5,242 nt of DNA, taken from assembly GCA_945632055.1 (NCBI GenBank), contig CALZCU010000097.1, positions 1 through 5,242 on the forward strand, written 5' to 3'. A program made the translations under genes and the position numbers. The notes beneath the pieces were generated by a model. It did no database searches and was not told where the DNA came from. It saw only the letters and a list, made by a program, of their open reading frames with translations. This DNA is from an uncultured Ruminococcus sp. GTDB taxonomy: Bacteria > Bacillota > Clostridia > Oscillospirales > Acutalibacteraceae. Positions 1-4,960 of this stretch are shown here, piece after piece (position 1 is the first letter of the stretch; every line of letters starts with the position of its first letter).

Positions 1-11
1 TTATTTCTTTT

Positions 12-58
12 TTGTAGGCTCTATTTGTTACCCCAACATTTATTATAGAGCCTAACAA
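12..58. repeat. Long imperfect hairpin of unknown role
   Basis: Perfect 10-bp arms TAGGCTCTAT (15-24) and ATAGAGCCTA (45-54) enclose an inner 4-bp stem (26-29 with 35-38, loop ACCCC). The outer stem extends through 12-14 with 56-58 past a one-base bulge. Neither strand has a T-run after the hairpin, so it is not a standard intrinsic terminator. It lies just upstream of the terminator at 92-120 and may be in the 3' untranslated region of a gene outside the window. No coding sequence was found in 1-128. Confidence 0.5.
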
Positions 59-91
59 TTTAAGCAATTTCATAGCATAAACAGCAGAAAG

Positions 92-120
92 CACCTCCGA
101 TTTCGGTCGGAGGTGTTTTT
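92..120 (+). terminator. Intrinsic terminator of an upstream plus-strand unit
   Basis: A perfect 9-bp stem, CACCTCCGA (92-100) with TCGGAGGTG (107-115), has a 6-nt loop and is followed directly by TTTTTGTTT. This is a canonical Rho-independent terminator for plus-strand transcription entering from before base 1. It separates that transcript from mgtE. Confidence 0.9.
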
Positions 121-128
121 GTTTACTT

Positions 129-214
129 TATAGGAAATTGCTCGAAAACAGTCGGGCAAAGAAGGCTTGATAATATCAACCTATCTGCCCGAATTGCGTG
201 TCGAGGCACTCGAC
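129..214 (+). repeat. 86-bp dispersed repeat, copy A (T+H composite)
   Basis: Aligned without gaps to the reverse complement of 4961-5046, it matches at about 76 of 86 positions. Inside are arms TCGGGCA (152-158) and TGCCCGA (186-192), a 7-nt spacer ATTGCGT, and a 15-nt hairpin GTCGAG-GCA-CTCGAC (200-214). The same core geometry recurs at 2214-2279 and 2441-2506. It contains no ORF. The sequence similarity with copy E starts at TATAG and ends at the hairpin, which defines the boundaries. The role is unknown; a non-autonomous mobile repeat or a structured intergenic element are both possible. Confidence 0.85.
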
Positions 215-217
215 TTG

Positions 218-233
218 TTTAATGGGCATTAAA
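218..233. promoter_or_regulatory. Palindrome just upstream of the mgtE promoter
   Basis: TTTAATG-GG-CATTAAA is a perfect 7-bp inverted repeat with a 2-bp centre, ending 5 bp before the -35 box at 239. The size, symmetry and position suit an operator for a dimeric regulator, but no known regulator consensus is recognised. AT-rich palindromes also arise by chance. Confidence 0.3.
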
Positions 234-238
234 AATCA

Positions 239-267
239 TTGACAACAGCAGAAAATTAGACTAAAAT
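239..267 (+). promoter_or_regulatory. Sigma-A type promoter of mgtE
   Basis: The -35 box TTGACA (239-244) is perfect. It is followed by a 17-bp spacer and the -10 box TAAAAT (262-267), one base from consensus. Transcription would start near 274 and give a leader of about 220 nt before the mgtE start codon, unusually long for an unregulated gene. Confidence 0.8.
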
Positions 268-325
268 ATAAGGAGTGGGTTTTGCAGAAATCCGCAGAAA
301 TTATACTGTCAAGAGGTGAAAACTT

Positions 326-491
326 AATGGACGCAGATGGTAATAAAGGCGCTGTACCCGGGCGAAGTAGCGGCAAAATGTGCGCTTTTGCGTTCATTTT
401 GTTTTGTTGATATGCGCCGATAATCTGAAAGAATAAAGGCGCAGCTGCCCAAGGAACACGGCTTTACTCCATTCTAAAAAAAGGAGGAAAG
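326..491 (+). ncRNA. Candidate cis-regulatory leader RNA of mgtE
   Basis: Helices read by eye are: (i) long-range AATGGA (326-331) with TCCATT (468-473); (ii) GGGC (360-363) with GCCC (447-450), stacked near GCG (370-372) with CGC (440-442); (iii) hairpin 374-401, with CAAAATG/CATTTTG, one T-T mismatch, then a GCGC/GCGT stem and a TTTT loop; (iv) TGCGCC (413-418) with GGCGCA (438-443), competing with GGCGC (348-352) with GCGCC (414-418) and with part of (ii); (v) CTTTACTCC (462-470) with GGAGGAAAG (483-491), one mismatch, which buries the mgtE Shine-Dalgarno. Helices (i) and (v) share 468-470 and cannot coexist. This is the logic of a translational riboswitch. Mg2+ transporter genes are often under M-box control, but the M-box GGTGAGGCTCC signature is absent, so the class is unknown. 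Folding was not computed. Confidence 0.45.
327..410 (+). CDS. Possible 27-aa leader peptide upstream of mgtE
   Basis: An ATG at 327 is preceded by AGAGGTG (312-318) at 8 nt spacing. It opens a 27-codon frame ending in TGA (408-410). The peptide is polar at first (MDADGNKG...) with a hydrophobic Cys/Phe/Ile/Leu-rich tail. The frame stays open upstream to a TTG at 282 preceded by AAGGAG (270-275), which would give 42 aa, but the predicted transcription start near 274 would leave that site incomplete. Translation to 410 would disrupt hairpin 374-401 and favour other leader pairings, so it could work like a leader peptide. A chance ORF in a structured leader is equally possible. Confidence 0.3.
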   Translation: MDADGNKGAVPGRSSGKMCAFAFILFC

Positions 492-494
492 ACG

Positions 495-1862
495 ATGGAA
501 CAGGTTAATGTAACTCTTACAGAAACCATCAGGGTGCTGCTTGAGGAAAAAAAGTTCAACACCCTGCGTGACATTCTGACCACGATGAAGCCGTACGATA
601 TTGCGGCTGTTTTCGAGGAGCTTCAGGATGAAAAAACGCCGATACTGTTTCGTATTCTGCCAAAGGAGCTTGCGGCTGAAACCTTTGTTGAGATGGACGA
701 CGAAACACAGGAATTTCTTATTCACGGCTTCAGCGACAGCGAGCTTAAGGAGATTGTCGACGAGCTTTTCGTTGACGACGCTGTTGACCTTATCGAGGAA
801 ATGCCTGCAAATGTTGTAAAGCGAATTTTACGGCAGGCTGACAAGGATATGAGAAAGGAAATCAACGAGCTTTTAAAGTATCCTGACGACAGCGCAGGCT
901 CGATTATGACAACGGAGTTCATAGTGCTCCGCCCCGATATGACAGCCGAAATGGCGATTAAAAGAATAAGAAGAACGGGCGTAGACAAGGAAACTATCTA
1001 CACCTGCTATGTAACGGACAACAATAACAAGCTCATCGGCATAACGACAGTAAAGGATTTGCTTCTGGCTGACGATGATGAGCTTGTAAAGGAACTTATG
1101 GAGGAAAATGTAATCTCGGTTAATACGCTTGACGACCAGGAGCGTGTTGCGCAGATGTTTTCCAACTACAACTTTCTGGCACTTCCCGTTGTTGACAACG
1201 AGGAAAGGCTTGTCGGTATCGTCACAATCGACGACGCTATCGATGTAATTCAGGAGGAGGCAACCGAGGATATCGAAAAGATGGCTGCCGTTCTGCCCTC
1301 CGATAAGCCGTATATGAAAACGAGCGTGTGGGGAATTTACACAAAGCGTATTCCCTGGCTGCTTGTGCTTATGCTTTCGGCTACATTTACAAGTGCGATT
1401 ATTTCCTCTTTTGAGGGCGCGCTTGCAAGTGTAATCGTGCTTTCATCATTTATCCCGATGATTACCGGTTCGGGTGGTAACGCAGGCTCACAGGCTTCTG
1501 TGTCGGTGATTCGTGCGCTTTCCCTCGGTGAGATTGAGTTCAAGACAATCTTCAAGGTTTTGTGGAAGGAGCTGAGGGTTTCCGTCCTCTGCGGAATTAC
1601 GCTTGCGGCGGCTAATTTTGCAAAGCTGATGATTTTTGACTTGAACGGCAACCCCAACGCATTTATGATTGCGCTTGTCGTATCGCTCACGCTTGTGGGA
1701 ACGATTATGATGTCGAAGCTTGTCGGTTCAAGCCTGCCGCTTCTGGCGAGCAAGATTGGCTTTGACCCTGCGGTAATGGCAAATCCGCTGATTTCAACAG
1801 TCTGCGACTCGCTTTCACTGCTGATTTACTTTGCCATTGCAACCTCAATTCTGAATATATAA
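495..1862 (+). CDS. mgtE: MgtE-family magnesium transporter
   Basis: A 455-aa Mg2+ channel/transporter of the inner membrane, close to the usual family length of about 450. Domains in order: cytoplasmic MgtE_N helical domain (about 20-128), two CBS domains (about 136-195 and 200-255) that sense Mg2+ and gate the pore, a plug-helix region (about 256-283), and a five-helix membrane domain (about 285-453). The hallmark GSGGNAGSQ motif is at residues 325-333. An Asp in the last helix (D438, in TVCDSLSLLIYF) aligns by context with the pore Asp of the Thermus protein. The start is fixed by AAGGAGG (481-487) 7 nt before ATG. MgtE acts as a homodimer whose cytosolic domain closes the pore when Mg2+ is plentiful (family knowledge). 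It appears monocistronic, with a promoter at 239-267 and a terminator at 1868-1902. The long, structured leader suggests extra post-transcriptional control. No truncation or odd residue was seen. Confidence 0.97.
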   Translation: MEQVNVTLTETIRVLLEEKKFNTLRDILTTMKPYDIAAVFEELQDEKTPILFRILPKELAAETFVEMDDETQEFLIHGFSDSELKEIVDELFVDDAVDLIEEMPANVVKRILRQADKDMRKEINELLKYPDDSAGSIMTTEFIVLRPDMTAEMAIKRIRRTGVDKETIYTCYVTDNNNKLIGITTVKDLLLADDDELVKELMEENVISVNTLDDQERVAQMFSNYNFLALPVVDNEERLVGIVTIDDAIDVIQEEATEDIEKMAAVLPSDKPYMKTSVWGIYTKRIPWLLVLMLSATFTSAIISSFEGALASVIVLSSFIPMITGSGGNAGSQASVSVIRALSLGEIEFKTIFKVLWKELRVSVLCGITLAAANFAKLMIFDLNGNPNAFMIALVVSLTLVGTIMMSKLVGSSLPLLASKIGFDPAVMANPLISTVCDSLSLLIYFAIATSILNI

Positions 1863-1867
1863 AACTA

Positions 1868-1902
1868 CAGGGCATACGATTTTTCGTGTGCCCTGACTTT
1901 TT
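1868..1902 (+). terminator. Intrinsic terminator of mgtE
   Basis: A 12-bp stem, CAGGGCATACGA (1868-1879) with TCGTGTGCCCTG (1884-1895), one G-U pair, has a TTTT loop and is followed by ACTTTTT. It starts 6 bp after the mgtE stop codon. Confidence 0.92.
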
Positions 1903-1908
1903 AAATTG

Positions 1909-1933
1909 ACAATTAACAAATTACAATTAACAA
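1909..1933. repeat. AT-rich 11-bp direct repeat, 14-bp period
   Basis: ACAATTAACAA occurs at 1909-1919 and again at 1923-1933, inside an ATTGACAATTAAC-like tract that ends at AATTG (1936). It marks the left edge of the repeat-filled intergenic block. No coding potential is seen. Similar AATTAACAATT tracts accompany intergenic repeats in many bacteria, so the tract may be a repeat relic. Confidence 0.6.
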
Positions 1934-1938
1934 TTGCG

Positions 1939-1983
1939 GTCGGGCAGACAGTGCAGTATTGTAAAAAGCATAGATTGCCCGAC
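1939..1983 (-). repeat. T-type stem-loop repeat, copy B (core only)
   Basis: Terminal arms GTCGGGCA (1939-1946) and TGCCCGAC (1976-1983) are perfect 8-bp inverted repeats. On the minus strand it reads CAGTCGGGCA...CTGTCTGCCCGA, matching the core of the other copies, which sets its orientation. Unlike copies A, C, D and E it is not followed by ATTGNNN plus the 15-nt hairpin. Confidence 0.7.
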
Positions 1984-1994
1984 TGTATTTATAT

Positions 1995-2009
1995 TGCGGC
2001 TTCACCGCA
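1995..2009. repeat. Short hairpin TGCGG-CTTCA-CCGCA
   Basis: A 5-bp stem with a 5-nt loop and 15 nt total length. It is similar in size and GC-rich arms to the H hairpins at 2492-2506 and 2517-2531, but has a larger loop. It is likely a diverged member of that hairpin class. Confidence 0.5.
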
Positions 2010-2033
2010 GTGCTATTTTGTTTTAGCCTTAAT

Positions 2034-2057
2034 GTAGGGAACGGTCTTGACCGTTCC
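2034..2057 (+). repeat. REP-like element R1: GTAG plus hairpin
   Basis: GTAG (2034-2037) abuts a perfect 9-bp stem, GGAACGGTC (2038-2046) with GACCGTTCC (2049-2057), with a TT loop. A GTAG or GGAG tetranucleotide immediately 5' of a hairpin is the hallmark of REP elements mobilised by REP-associated tyrosine (IS200/IS605-like) transposases. Element R3 differs by one base in each arm, and both changes keep the pairing. Confidence 0.7.
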
Positions 2058-2112
2058 GGCAGTGAACATCAAGCATAAATGATTTATCATTATTATTGTA
2101 ACACACAACCTC

Positions 2113-2135
2113 GTAGGGGCGGATATCATCCGCCC
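2113..2135 (+). repeat. REP-like element R2: GTAG plus hairpin
   Basis: GTAG (2113-2116) is followed directly by GGGCGGAT (2117-2124), a 3-nt loop ATC, and ATCCGCCC (2128-2135). It is the same family as R4 on the opposite strand, which has one more base pair and a 1-nt centre. Confidence 0.7.
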
Positions 2136-2166
2136 GATTTCCTACATATGAACATTCATTTAAATC

Positions 2167-2190
2167 GTAGGGAACAGTCTTGACTGTTCC
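2167..2190 (+). repeat. REP-like element R3: GTAG plus hairpin
   Basis: GTAG (2167-2170) abuts GGAACAGTC (2171-2179), loop TT, and GACTGTTCC... more exactly the 9-bp arms are 2171-2179 and 2182-2190. Relative to R1, the fifth-to-sixth arm position is A-T instead of G-C on both sides, a compensatory pair of changes. Confidence 0.7.
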
Positions 2191-2213
2191 AAAGAATTAC
2201 GACAAACACATTG

Positions 2214-2279
2214 GTCGGGCAACTGCAATTAAATTCACACAATTACTGTCTGCTCGAATTGGGTGCAGCGTCACGCTGC
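2214..2279 (+). repeat. T+H composite repeat, copy C
   Basis: Arm TCGGGCA (2215-2221) and arm TGCTCGA (2251-2257, one base off, still able to pair as G-U) enclose a loop of 29 nt. The spacer ATTGGGT follows, then the 15-nt hairpin GCAGCG-TCA-CGCTGC (2265-2279). The spacing from arm to hairpin is 7 nt, as in copies A, D and E. R4 begins 1 nt after the hairpin. Confidence 0.75.
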
Positions 2280-2280
2280 C

Positions 2281-2303
2281 GGGCGGATAATATCCGCCCC
2301 TAC
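2281..2303 (-). repeat. REP-like element R4: GTAG plus hairpin, inverted
   Basis: On the minus strand GTAG (2303-2300) is followed by GGGCGGATA, a single central base and TATCCGCCC (ending at 2281). It lies head to head with R2, about 145 bp away, and abuts the end of composite copy C. Opposed REPs often occur as pairs. Confidence 0.7.
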
Positions 2304-2361
2304 GGAGTTGTTCATTAAGGTTACCGTTGCGTGTCCATACGAAATGTATAAAAAACATACT

Positions 2362-2408
2362 AATAAAACAAAACGGTCGGGACACCGCTTTGTAGCGATG
2401 CTCCGACC
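2362..2408 (-). terminator. Likely terminator of the NlpC/P60 gene
   Basis: On the minus strand GGTCGG (2408-2403) pairs with CCGACC (2380-2375). An inner stem CGCT/AGCG (2397-2394 with 2389-2386) lies between, and CCGACC is followed by GTTTTGTTTTATT. This is the first hairpin with a T-tract after the gene's stop codon, about 130 nt downstream. The stem has an internal loop, so efficiency is uncertain. The arms resemble the TCGG/CCGA arms of the nearby repeats. Confidence 0.6.
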
Positions 2409-2440
2409 TGATTAGTTTAGACTATATACAACGGTACACC

Positions 2441-2506
2441 GTCGGGCAAGCGTTGTTATTGTTAAATCCGACCTGTCTGCCCGAATTGACAGCGGTGGCA
2501 CACCGC
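2441..2506 (+). repeat. T+H composite repeat, copy D
   Basis: Arms TCGGGCA (2442-2448) and TGCCCGA (2478-2484), spacer ATTGACA, then hairpin GCGGTG-GCA-CACCGC (2492-2506). The preceding bases make a further small hairpin, ACGGT-AC-ACCGT (2431-2442), overlapping the left arm. The whole copy lies in the predicted 3' untranslated region of the NlpC/P60 gene, antisense to it. Confidence 0.75.
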
Positions 2507-2532
2507 CGAATTGGGTGCGGTGGTACACCGCA
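2507..2532 (+). repeat. Duplicated hairpin half of the composite repeat
   Basis: CGA-ATTGGGT (2507-2516) is followed by hairpin GCGGTG-GTA-CACCGC (2517-2531), extended by one T-A pair to 2516-2532. It repeats the right-hand module of copy D in tandem. On the minus strand it starts 3 nt after the stop codon of the NlpC/P60 gene. It has no T-tract, so it would act as a 3' hairpin and not as a terminator. Confidence 0.7.
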
Positions 2533-2535
2533 GGC

Positions 2536-4113
2536 TTACCATCTGGTGTTTACTTCGGATTTAAAGGTTTTCTTTTTCTTTTTTGCGCAGTATCTTTCGT
2601 AGCTGTTCTGCTTTCTGTCACGAAGCATAAACACTGCCGCAAGCGCACCCAGAATTACAGCCACAAGCACAAACCAAAGCCAGATGCTTGCTGTTCTCTT
2701 AACCTCTGCCGTTGCCGCTGAGGTGATTGCAGGTGATGACTTTGAAAGCGCCTTCTTTGTCACTCTGTTGGTGGTCGTTACAACCTCTGCCGCTGTGTCT
2801 GCATATGCCTGATTCTGCTCGTTTGCAACAATCAGCGTTGAGGGGCTTGATGTCATCGGAATCTGAATAGGTCCGACCTCAAGCTCTGTAGCCGCTGTAG
2901 CCTCGGTTGCCGCTTCTGTGGGAGTTGGATTTACAACAGCCTTGTCGCTGAACAGGAGCTTGTAGGTTTCCTCGTCAACAACACCTGTTGCTTCAAGTCC
3001 GTTTGCAAGCTGGAAGTTCATTACCGTCTGAACTGTGTAGTCACCGAAGAAGCCAGTCGGATCAACATCAAAATACTTAAGCTCTGAAAGCTTTTTCTGA
3101 ATGTCAGTCACCTTTTCGCTTTCGTCACCGCTCTTGTATTCAACTGCCTGCTTTTCTTCCTCGGCAGGCTTTTCTGTTTCGTCCTTTTTCTCGTCCTGAG
3201 GAGCAGTTGTTTCCTCCTCAGCCTTCTTAGCGTGAGGAGCGTCGTCGGAGTAGAGAACATCTCTGTCCGAGCCTGCTATGCCGTCAACGGTAAGTCCTGC
3301 AGCCTCCTGAAAGGCTCTGTATGCCTTTTCTGTTGCGTCGCCGAAGTTTCCGTCAATTGCGCCTGTGTAGAAGCCAAGCTCTGTAAGGCGGTTCTGAATC
3401 TTTGTAACCTCTTCGCCTGTTGAGCCGTTTCTCCAGGAAGTAGGCTTACTGCTTGAGGAAGAATTGCTTGAAGAGCCGTTTGAGGGCTTGCTTGAAGAAT
3501 TACTTGAATTGCTTGAAGTATTTGACGGTGTTTTGCCTGAACGACCCTTTGAGTCAAAGTAATATGTAGTGCCGTCAATAGTTCTTGAGGTGTCGGTGAT
3601 GTACTCGCCGTTCTCATAGTAGTAATAGTCGCCGTTAAACTTTTCCCAGCCGTTTGTGGGGTATGAGCAGGCGGCAAGCTTGAACCAATATGTCCAGCCT
3701 CTGTATGAGCCGTAAACGCTCTCATAGCACATATCGTACTCGTCGCCTCTTGCGTCAACCTCCATACCGTCGCCTACATAAACGCCGACATGACCGGGTC
3801 GCCATAAGCCTAAGCCGTGGATATTGGGAATACCGTTGCTTACTGAGCCTCTCTCGGTTGCTGTGTTGAGCTGAGGGTCGCCGCAGCGCTCGCCGCCGCA
3901 GTAGGAATAGATAAGTCCCGAACAGTCAACAGTACCCGGAGTAGAGCCGCCGTAAACATAAGACCAGCCCTCGTAGTATGCGTTAAGTGCCCATTCGGCA
4001 AGTCCTGCGCCGGTGCCGCTTGCACCTGCCGAAAAAGCGCTTCCGAACACGCATACGCTTGAAAGCGTAAGAACGCTCAGAATAATCGCAGTGAGCTTTT
4101 TAATTCTCTGCAT
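2536..4113 (-). CDS. Secreted, membrane-anchored NlpC/P60 wall hydrolase
   Basis: A 525-aa cell-surface peptidoglycan hydrolase, probably a gamma-D-glutamyl-diaminopimelate endopeptidase (family inference). Order: signal peptide (1 to about 30, KK then a hydrophobic core, likely cut near SAFSAGA); NlpC/P60 domain (about 36-148) with catalytic Cys64 in TVDCSGLIY and His108 in RPGHVGVYVGDG; a choline-binding-like aromatic repeat (155-191); a Ser/Asn-rich linker (195-226); a PG_binding_1 domain (about 228-289); an acidic Lys/Glu linker (293-325); a second PG_binding_1 domain (about 328-389); a Thr/Ala-rich stretch; a transmembrane helix (about 476-496); and a short basic tail. The C-terminal anchor is unusual for this family. 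Cys21 is not in a valid lipobox. ATG is supported by GGAGG (4126-4122) 8 nt upstream. It is transcribed alone, with a possible WalR/PhoP-type box at the promoter. The third catalytic residue is not certain. Confidence 0.92.
   Translation of the reverse strand: MQRIKKLTAIILSVLTLSSVCVFGSAFSAGASGTGAGLAEWALNAYYEGWSYVYGGSTPGTVDCSGLIYSYCGGERCGDPQLNTATERGSVSNGIPNIHGLGLWRPGHVGVYVGDGMEVDARGDEYDMCYESVYGSYRGWTYWFKLAACSYPTNGWEKFNGDYYYYENGEYITDTSRTIDGTTYYFDSKGRSGKTPSNTSSNSSNSSSKPSNGSSSNSSSSSKPTSWRNGSTGEEVTKIQNRLTELGFYTGAIDGNFGDATEKAYRAFQEAAGLTVDGIAGSDRDVLYSDDAPHAKKAEEETTAPQDEKKDETEKPAEEEKQAVEYKSGDESEKVTDIQKKLSELKYFDVDPTGFFGDYTVQTVMNFQLANGLEATGVVDEETYKLLFSDKAVVNPTPTEAATEATAATELEVGPIQIPMTSSPSTLIVANEQNQAYADTAAEVVTTTNRVTKKALSKSSPAITSAATAEVKRTASIWLWFVLVAVILGALAAVFMLRDRKQNSYERYCAKKKKKTFKSEVNTRW
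3432..3530 (-). repeat. Low-complexity Ser/Asn linker coding repeats
   Basis: Imperfect iterations of GCTTGAAGAATT-like units (plus-strand view) encode the SNSS/SSSKP linker between the wall-binding-like repeat and the first PG_binding_1 domain. Such tracts can change length by slippage, altering the linker without changing the domains. Confidence 0.5.
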
Positions 4114-4162
4114 TTTTAAAACCTCCGTTATGTATAATAGGAAACAATTAGTAACTTTTCTC

Positions 4163-4183
4163 CCGAGAAAATTACAATCTCGG
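4163..4183 (-). other. Hairpin in the 5' leader of the hydrolase gene
   Basis: CCGAGA (4163-4168) pairs perfectly with TCTCGG (4178-4183) around a 9-nt loop. It falls in the predicted leader of about 90 nt and leaves the ribosome binding site at 4122-4126 free. No ydaO/c-di-AMP-type or other known riboswitch sequence is recognised here. Confidence 0.4.
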
Positions 4184-4190
4184 TATCATC

Positions 4191-4207
4191 TGTAACAAAT
4201 TTGTAAC
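4191..4207. promoter_or_regulatory. WalR (YycF)-type box at the hydrolase promoter
   Basis: TGTAAC (4191-4196), exactly 5 bp, TGTAAC (4202-4207): a perfect fit to the WalR consensus TGTWAH-N5-TGTWAH, on the plus strand. WalR of the essential WalKR system of Firmicutes controls wall hydrolases, including NlpC/P60 endopeptidases. The box lies 1 bp beyond the -10 box and covers the predicted start near 4202, which suggests repression if bound. Read on the other strand it is GTTACA-N5-GTTACA, also like PhoP-type repeats. Confidence 0.5.
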
Positions 4208-4208
4208 T

Positions 4209-4237
4209 ATTATAACATCATCGCTTTAAAAAATCAA
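4209..4237 (-). promoter_or_regulatory. Sigma-A type promoter of the NlpC/P60 gene
   Basis: On the minus strand the -35 box TTGATT (4237-4232), a 17-bp spacer and a perfect -10 box TATAAT (4214-4209). The start would be near 4202, giving a leader of about 90 nt. Confidence 0.8.
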
Positions 4238-4310
4238 CCCCAAACAGGAATAATTTTTCTGTTTAAGCATATTAGTGCAGAATAAATAAGTTTTTCTTTA
4301 TATTTACAAT

Positions 4311-4353
4311 ATAAATCAACAAAACGGTTACATCTTTCCCGATGCAACCGTTT
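4311..4353 (-). terminator. Intrinsic terminator of mntP
   Basis: On the minus strand AAACGGTTGCATC (4353-4341) pairs with GATGTAACCGTTT (4334-4322), 13 bp with one G-U pair and a 6-nt loop, followed by TGTTGATTTAT. It lies 23 nt after the mntP stop codon and upstream of the next gene's promoter, so it isolates the hydrolase gene from mntP transcription. Confidence 0.88.
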
Positions 4354-4375
4354 CTATATATTACATATATTATAT

Positions 4376-4939
4376 TCAGAAATTTATAATCTCAAGATGC
4401 TCAAGCAGTATCTTTAATCCCATTAAAATCAAAACAGCTCCGCCGATAAGCTCAGCCTTGGACTTGAACCGCACTCCGAACACATTTCCGATTTTTACTC
4501 CGACAGCGGAGAACAGGAAGGTTGTCACTCCGATAAGTCCGACAGCAGGCAGAATATCCACCTTAAGGCAGGCGAAGGTAACGCCGACCGCAAGAGCGTC
4601 AATGCTTGTGGCAACAGCAAGCGGGAGCATTGCCCTCGGCGAGAATGACGAGTTAAGCTCATCGGGCTTGCCGAACGACTCCTTAACCATATTCAAGCCA
4701 ATCAGAGCAAGCAGGACAAATGCAATCCAGTGGTCAACGCTCGTTATAAGCCCCTCGAACTGCTTGCCGAGAAAATATCCGATAAGCGGCATTCCTGCCT
4801 GAAACCCGCCGAAATACAGTCCTGCAATCGCACTGTGGTGCAGTCTGAGCGAGTTTACCGAAAGTCCCTTGCATATTGAAACGGCGAATGCGTCCATAGA
4901 AAGTCCGACCGCAAGTATAAAAAGCTCTATAAATCCCAT
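4376..4939 (-). CDS. mntP: MntP-type manganese efflux pump
   Basis: A 187-aa integral membrane protein, near the usual MntP (YebN) length of about 185-190. It has six predicted helices (about 4-24, 37-58, 70-86, 104-126, 130-151, 165-184). Two related motifs, [14 protein letters not shown] (D16, helix 1) and [14 protein letters not shown] (D114, helix 4), show the internal twofold repeat of this family and carry the acidic residues linked to Mn2+ transport. It exports excess Mn2+ and protects against manganese toxicity (family knowledge). GGAGG (4948-4944) lies 4 nt before ATG. A yybP-ykoY Mn2+ riboswitch, common upstream of such genes, is not seen: repeat copy E ends 21 nt upstream of the start codon instead. 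No clear own promoter was found, so read-through from azlD or a promoter inside the repeat is likely. Confidence 0.95.
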   Translation of the reverse strand: MGFIELFILAVGLSMDAFAVSICKGLSVNSLRLHHSAIAGLYFGGFQAGMPLIGYFLGKQFEGLITSVDHWIAFVLLALIGLNMVKESFGKPDELNSSFSPRAMLPLAVATSIDALAVGVTFACLKVDILPAVGLIGVTTFLFSAVGVKIGNVFGVRFKSKAELIGGAVLILMGLKILLEHLEIINF

Positions 4940-4960
4940 AATTCCTCCAAAACACTAAAA

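Noticed and set aside
270..494. M-box (ykoK) magnesium riboswitch
   Set aside because: The only resemblance is a short GAGGTGA; the GGTGAGGCTCC region and its 3' partner were not found by eye. A covariance search could overturn this.
1337..1753. 138-codon minus-strand ORF antisense to mgtE
   Set aside because: It is a shadow of the mgtE membrane domain on the opposite strand, with no ribosome site or recognisable domain.
2197..2385. 62-codon minus-strand ORF in the intergenic block
   Set aside because: It runs through copy C, R4 and their hairpins, has no clear ribosome site, and the peptide simply translates the repeats.
1903..2535. CRISPR array
   Set aside because: The repeats are hairpins of different types, in both orientations and at irregular spacing, with no uniform spacers and no cas genes in the window.
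3276..3758. 160-codon minus-strand ORF in another frame of the hydrolase gene
   Set aside because: It overlaps a gene with clear domains and encodes low-complexity Gln/Ala/Thr sequence, as expected for a shifted reading of the linker.
4045..4060. Lipoprotein signal in the hydrolase (Cys21)
   Set aside because: The residue before the Cys is Val and the preceding residues do not form a lipobox. A signal peptidase I site after SAFSAGA fits better.
4131..4140. TATAAT on the plus strand as a promoter
   Set aside because: There is no suitable -35 box and no plausible plus-strand gene downstream. It lies in the leader of the minus-strand hydrolase gene.
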